A stretch of DNA of 26,308 nucleotides from Oscillospiraceae bacterium. Lineage in GTDB: Bacteria > Bacillota > Clostridia > Oscillospirales > Oscillospiraceae. The notes under the pieces are model-generated. The model saw nothing but the letters and a program-made list of their open reading frames with translations, did not search any database and had not been told where the DNA came from. This document shows positions 22,572 through 26,308 of the stretch, in pieces. The position numbers were made by a program, and so were the translations under genes. The DNA is taken from the NCBI GenBank assembly GCA_020025375.1, contig JAHHSF010000003.1:1-26308 (forward strand), read 5' to 3'. How positions within the stretch are numbered: position 1 is the stretch's first letter; every line of letters starts with the position of its first letter.

Positions 22572-25397
22572 ATGCTCGACCATATTTTTGTCAAAGGTGC
22601 GAGAGAGAACAACTTGAAAAATATCGACGTGGAAATTCCCCGGGACAAGCTGGTGGTGCTCACCGGCCTGTCCGGCTCGGGAAAGTCCTCTCTGGCGTTT
22701 GAGACCATCTACGCAGAGGGCCAGCGCCGGTATGTGGAGAGCCTGTCCTCCTACGCCCGTATGTTCCTGGGCCAGATGGAGAAGCCCGACGTGGACTATA
22801 TTGACGGTCTCTCTCCCGCCATCTCCATCGACCAGAAGACCACCTCCAAGAACCCCCGGTCCACTGTGGGCACCGTCACGGAAATTTACGACTACCTCCG
22901 TCTGCTCTGGGCCCGGGTGGGCACCCCCCACTGCCCCATCTGCGGCAAGGAGATTCAGCAACAGACCATCGACCAGATCATAGATCAGGTGATGCAACTT
23001 CCCGAGGCCACCCGAATCCAGGTCATGGCCCCTGTCATCCGAGGGAAGAAGGGCGAGCACGCAAAGATTTTTGAGGATGCCCGGAAGTCCGGCTACGTCC
23101 GGGTGCGGGTGGACGGCGCCATGTACGAGCTCACCGAGGAGATCAAGCTGGATAAGAACAAGAAACACCATATCGAGATCGTGGTGGACCGCCTGGTCAT
23201 CAAGGAGGATGTGGTCCGCCGCCTCACCGATTCGGTGGAGACCGCCTCCGCCCTGGCGGGAGGCATCGTCCTGCTGAATATCGTGGGGGAGGACCGGGAC
23301 ATCCTCTTCTCCCAGAACTACGCCTGCGAGGACTGCGGCGTTTCCATCGAGGAGCTCACCCCCCGGATGTTCTCCTTCAACAACCCCTTCGGTGCCTGCC
23401 CCACCTGTACTGGCCTGGGCTCTCAGCTGAAGGTGGACCCCGCCCTCCTTATCCCCAACCCCAGCCTCTCTATTCTGGAGGGGGCCATCACGGCTTCCGG
23501 CTGGAACAACATCAAGGGGGACGGCATCTCCCGGATGTACTTCGACGCCCTGGCGAAGCGCTACGGCTTTAAGCTCACTACCCCGGTGAAGGATCTGCCC
23601 CCGGCGGTGATGGATGTGATTCTCTACGGCACAAAGGGGGAGAAGCTGAGGCTCACCTATGAGCGGGAAAACGGTCAGGGGAGCTTCCAACAGCCCTTTG
23701 AAGGGGTGGTCACCAACCTGGAGCGCCGCTACCACGAGACCCAGTCCGACGCGGTGCGCCGGGAGCTGGAGGAGTGTATGTCCGAACGGCCCTGCCCCGA
23801 CTGCGGCGGCAAGCGTCTGCGGAAGGAGTCCCTGGCCGTCACGGTGGGGGGTATCTCCATCCATGACTTTTGCCGTAAATCGGTGACTGATGCTCTGGCC
23901 TTTCTGGACACCCTGAACTTTACTCCCACCCAGTGGATGATTGCCGAGCGCATCATCAAGGAGATTCGGGAGCGGCTGGGCTTCCTCCGCTCGGTTGGCC
24001 TTCAGTATTTGACCCTTTCTCGTCAGGCCGGGACCCTCTCGGGAGGTGAGAGCCAGCGTATCCGCCTGGCCACCCAGATCGGCTCCTCCCTCATGGGGGT
24101 GCTCTATATCCTGGACGAGCCCTCCATCGGTTTGCACCAGCGGGATAACGATATGCTCCTGGCTACCATGAAGCGGCTCCGGGATTTGGGCAACACCCTC
24201 CTGGTGGTGGAACACGACGAGGACACCATGCGGGCGGCGGACTATATCGTAGACATCGGCCCCGGCGCCGGGGTCCACGGCGGACAGGTGGTGGCCGCGG
24301 GCACCGCCGAAGAGGTGATGAACACCCCCGGCTCCATCACCGGCGACTATCTCTCGGGGCGAAAAAAAATTCCCGTTCCCGCCGAACGGAGAAAGGGGAA
24401 TGGAAAATTCCTCACCGTCCGGGGTGCGGCGGAAAATAACCTTAAAAACATTGACATTTCCATCCCCCTTGGAACCTTTACCTGTGTCACCGGCGTGTCC
24501 GGCTCCGGTAAATCCAGCTTCGTGAACGAGATTCTCTACAAAAAACTGGCCTCCGAGCTGAACCGGGCCAAGGTGCGCCCGGGCAAACACGATTCTATCG
24601 AGGGACTGGAGCACCTGGACAAGGTCATCGATATTGACCAGTCCCCCATCGGCCGTACGCCACGGTCCAACCCGGCCACCTACACCGGGCTCTTCAACGA
24701 CATTCGGGACCTTTTTGCCGCCACCCCCGATGCCAAGAGCCGGGGTTACGGCCCGGGCCGCTTTTCCTTCAACGTCCGGGGTGGGCGCTGTGAGGCCTGT
24801 GCCGGCGACGGCCTTTTGAAGATCGAAATGCACTTTTTGCCCGATATTTACGTCCCCTGTGAGGTCTGTAAGGGCAAGCGGTACAACCGGGAGACCCTGG
24901 AGGTCCGCTATAAGGGGAAAAATATCTATGAAGTGCTGGAAATGACGGTGGACGAGGCGCTGCCCTTCTTTGAGAATCTGCCCCGGATTCACAACAAGCT
25001 CCAGACCCTCTACGACGTGGGCCTGTCCTATGTGAAGCTGGGCCAGGCCTCCACCACCCTGTCCGGTGGGGAGGCCCAGCGGGTGAAGCTGGCCACCGAG
25101 CTGGCCAAGCGGTCCACCGGGTCCACCATCTATATCCTGGACGAGCCCACCACCGGCCTGCACACCGCCGACGTGCACCAGCTCATTATGGTGCTCCAGC
25201 GGCTGGTGGAGGCGGGGAACACCGTGGTGGTCATCGAGCATAACCTAGACGTGGTAAAAACGGCGGACTACCTCATCGACCTGGGTCCCGAAGGGGGCGA
25301 CGGCGGCGGAAACATCGTTGCCACCGGCACCCCGGAGAAGGTGGCGCAGTGCGCCGCCTCTTATACTGGGAAGTATCTGGCCAACATTTTAGGGTGA
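22572..25397 (+). CDS. uvrA: Excinuclease ABC subunit A
   Basis: UvrA is the ABC-type ATPase that scans DNA for damage and delivers UvrB. The 941-residue product has two ATPase modules: Walker A GLSGSGKSS near 31-39, with its signature LSGGESQRIRLA and ILDEPSIGLHQRD; and GVSGSGKSS in the second half, with LSGGEAQRVKLA and ILDEPTTGLH. Zinc-binding CxxC pairs are seen in CEDCGVSIEEL / CPTCTGLG and CEACAGDGLLK / CEVCKGKR. AAGGAG lies 6-7 bases before the ATG at 22572. A small TGCGCT-N5-AGCGCA hairpin (22541-22557) precedes it. I see no LexA box or good promoter here, so it may depend on upstream transcription. Confidence 0.97.
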   Translation: MLDHIFVKGARENNLKNIDVEIPRDKLVVLTGLSGSGKSSLAFETIYAEGQRRYVESLSSYARMFLGQMEKPDVDYIDGLSPAISIDQKTTSKNPRSTVGTVTEIYDYLRLLWARVGTPHCPICGKEIQQQTIDQIIDQVMQLPEATRIQVMAPVIRGKKGEHAKIFEDARKSGYVRVRVDGAMYELTEEIKLDKNKKHHIEIVVDRLVIKEDVVRRLTDSVETASALAGGIVLLNIVGEDRDILFSQNYACEDCGVSIEELTPRMFSFNNPFGACPTCTGLGSQLKVDPALLIPNPSLSILEGAITASGWNNIKGDGISRMYFDALAKRYGFKLTTPVKDLPPAVMDVILYGTKGEKLRLTYERENGQGSFQQPFEGVVTNLERRYHETQSDAVRRELEECMSERPCPDCGGKRLRKESLAVTVGGISIHDFCRKSVTDALAFLDTLNFTPTQWMIAERIIKEIRERLGFLRSVGLQYLTLSRQAGTLSGGESQRIRLATQIGSSLMGVLYILDEPSIGLHQRDNDMLLATMKRLRDLGNTLLVVEHDEDTMRAADYIVDIGPGAGVHGGQVVAAGTAEEVMNTPGSITGDYLSGRKKIPVPAERRKGNGKFLTVRGAAENNLKNIDISIPLGTFTCVTGVSGSGKSSFVNEILYKKLASELNRAKVRPGKHDSIEGLEHLDKVIDIDQSPIGRTPRSNPATYTGLFNDIRDLFAATPDAKSRGYGPGRFSFNVRGGRCEACAGDGLLKIEMHFLPDIYVPCEVCKGKRYNRETLEVRYKGKNIYEVLEMTVDEALPFFENLPRIHNKLQTLYDVGLSYVKLGQASTTLSGGEAQRVKLATELAKRSTGSTIYILDEPTTGLHTADVHQLIMVLQRLVEAGNTVVVIEHNLDVVKTADYLIDLGPEGGDGGGNIVATGTPEKVAQCAASYTGKYLANILG

Positions 25398-25418
25398 GTA
25401 TATGGGAGGAAACAGAAA

Positions 25419-25913
25419 TTGGATATCATACAATGGCTTACCGAGACCGAATTTGGGAAAATGGTATTCACCCTCCTGGTTTCCATGGTCCCCGTCGTGG
25501 AGCTTCGGGGAGGCATCCCCTTTGGATACAATGTTCTGGGGCTGGGAATCTGGCCCGCCTTTTTCGCCAGCGTGGCGGGTAACCTGGTTCCGGTGCCCTT
25601 CATTATCGTCTATATCCGGCGCATCTTTCAGTGGATGCGCCGCCACCTGCCCAGGCTGGACAGCCTGGTGGACCGGCTGGAGAAAAAAGCCCACCTGAAG
25701 GGTGATAAGGTGACCAAATATAAATATCTGGGCCTGATGATCTTTGTCGCCATCCCCCTGCCGGGGACCGGGGCCTGGACCGGGGCCCTGGCCGCCGCCT
25801 TTTTGGATATGCCCCTGCGGAAGGCTCTGCCCTCCATCTTTCTGGGGATCCTTGTCGCCGGGGGGCTCATCAGCACCCTCTCATTCGGGGTGGAGGCGCT
25901 CTTTTGGGGGTGA
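25419..25913 (+). CDS. Small multidrug export family membrane protein (COG2426-type)
   Basis: A 164-residue membrane protein with about four hydrophobic segments. VPVVELRGGIPFGYNVLG (about 24-41) and IPLPGTGAWTGALAA (about 112-126) are the signature of the family annotated as putative small multidrug export proteins; actual transport is unproven. The start is TTG at 25419, with GGGAGGA 8 bases upstream and no in-frame ATG. It begins 21 bases after uvrA and is probably in the same transcript. Confidence 0.85.
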   Translation: MDIIQWLTETEFGKMVFTLLVSMVPVVELRGGIPFGYNVLGLGIWPAFFASVAGNLVPVPFIIVYIRRIFQWMRRHLPRLDSLVDRLEKKAHLKGDKVTKYKYLGLMIFVAIPLPGTGAWTGALAAAFLDMPLRKALPSIFLGILVAGGLISTLSFGVEALFWG

Positions 25914-25959
25914 CACCCTACCGCCCTCAGAGGCATAGGATGCTCTGGAGGTGGTCGTT

Positions 25960-26292
25960 ATGGGCCCCATATTGGAACTGACCCTGGCCCTGTTGGCGGC
26001 GGTGGGCGTACTCTGCCTGGGCTGGGTGCTGTTTGGAAAATTGCTCACCCCCATGGGGGAGTTGGGCGCGCCCCTCACCGTTTTGGTCAAGGGGGAGGGG
26101 GACGGCTCCGGATTGGAGCATACCATATCCGCCCTGGTTTGGCTCCGGGGCAAGGATTTTGCAGGCTGTCCCGTCCTTTTGGTGGATGCCGGCCTGGACG
26201 CCGAGGGCCGTCAGGTGGCGGAACGCCTTTGCCGCCGGTGGCCCGCCATCGAGATCTGCCGGCCGGAGGACCTGCCCGGGCGGCTGGAATGA
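25960..26292 (+). CDS. Hypothetical protein with one N-terminal membrane helix
   Basis: I do not recognise this 110-residue product. It has an N-terminal hydrophobic helix (LTLALLAAVGVLCLGWVLFG, about 7-26) and a soluble part with alternating strand/helix pattern (APLTVLVKGEGDG, CPVLLVDAGLD, AERLCRRW), reminiscent of a small alpha/beta fold. The ATG at 25960 has GGAGG at an 8-base spacing and is preferred over the GTG at 25951, which overlaps that sequence. It follows the membrane protein gene by 46 bases and is followed 10 bases later by another start, so it is part of an operon. Confidence 0.75.
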   Translation: MGPILELTLALLAAVGVLCLGWVLFGKLLTPMGELGAPLTVLVKGEGDGSGLEHTISALVWLRGKDFAGCPVLLVDAGLDAEGRQVAERLCRRWPAIEICRPEDLPGRLE

Positions 26293-26302
26293 GGATACAT
26301 AC

Positions 26303-26308
26303 ATGGAT
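26303..26308 (+). CDS. Start of a further gene, cut by the window edge
   Basis: ATG GAT at the very end is preceded by GAGGA at a 7-base spacing, 10 bases after the previous stop. Only two codons are visible, so nothing can be said about the product. Confidence 0.4.

Noticed and set aside
22455..25241. 928-codon minus-strand frame opposite uvrA
   Set aside because: Long only because the opposite strand of GC-rich uvrA lacks stops; no family motif.

Overview
This window looks like a chromosome segment from an anaerobic, low-copy-GC-lineage Firmicute whose genome is itself GC-rich, most likely a gut Clostridia/Oscillospiraceae-type organism. The support is strong AAGGAGG ribosome-binding sites, TTGACA-17-TATAAT promoters, a CIRCE element on clpB, a Bacillus-type LexA box on uvrB, a ferredoxin-type aldo/keto reductase, and DUF3793 with a short-chain flavodoxin. 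There is no rRNA or other taxonomic marker, so the placement is inference. No tRNA, rRNA, CRISPR array or intact mobile element was found.

Bases 1-6120 form a metal-homeostasis island that is visibly more AT-rich than the rest. It holds feoB (cut by the window edge), feoA, a DtxR-family regulator, a DUF3793-flavodoxin pair, a methyltransferase / small membrane protein / lipoprotein cluster and a ZIP metal transporter. Five exact copies of the palindrome GTTAG-N6-CTAAC, plus two degenerate copies, lie in this stretch and nowhere else in the window. Four exact copies sit 3-13 bases downstream of the -10 box of a good promoter, and the fifth lies in the DUF3793 leader. The simplest reading is a local regulon repressed by the DtxR-like protein, whose metal ligands (Met, Cys-x-x-Glu-His) are of the iron-sensing type. 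Between the methyltransferase and the ZIP gene are a 17-bp Fur-type palindrome and what looks like an internally deleted Fur-family gene.

Bases 6120-9700 carry a 17-bp-stem inverted repeat, a cytoplasmic ricin-type lectin with a lysine-rich repeat tail, an XRE regulator, and a divergent sodium:neurotransmitter-type symporter with a palindrome in the shared intergenic region. Bases 9700-17800 carry clpB (minus) under a perfect CIRCE, divergent from a secreted amidohydrolase, then a MATE exporter and, on the minus strand, a secreted copper-amine-oxidase-N (stalk) domain protein. Most of these units are closed by clear hairpin terminators.

Bases 17900-26308 are plus-strand housekeeping genes: pyrE overlapping radC, uvrB with promoter and LexA box, an iron-sulfur aldo/keto reductase, uvrA, a small-multidrug-export family membrane protein, a 110-residue unknown membrane protein, and the first two codons of a further gene. 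The most promising part for undescribed biology is the metal island: its operator, its two unannotated small membrane ORFs, DUF3793, and the apparent loss of a Fur-type regulator.
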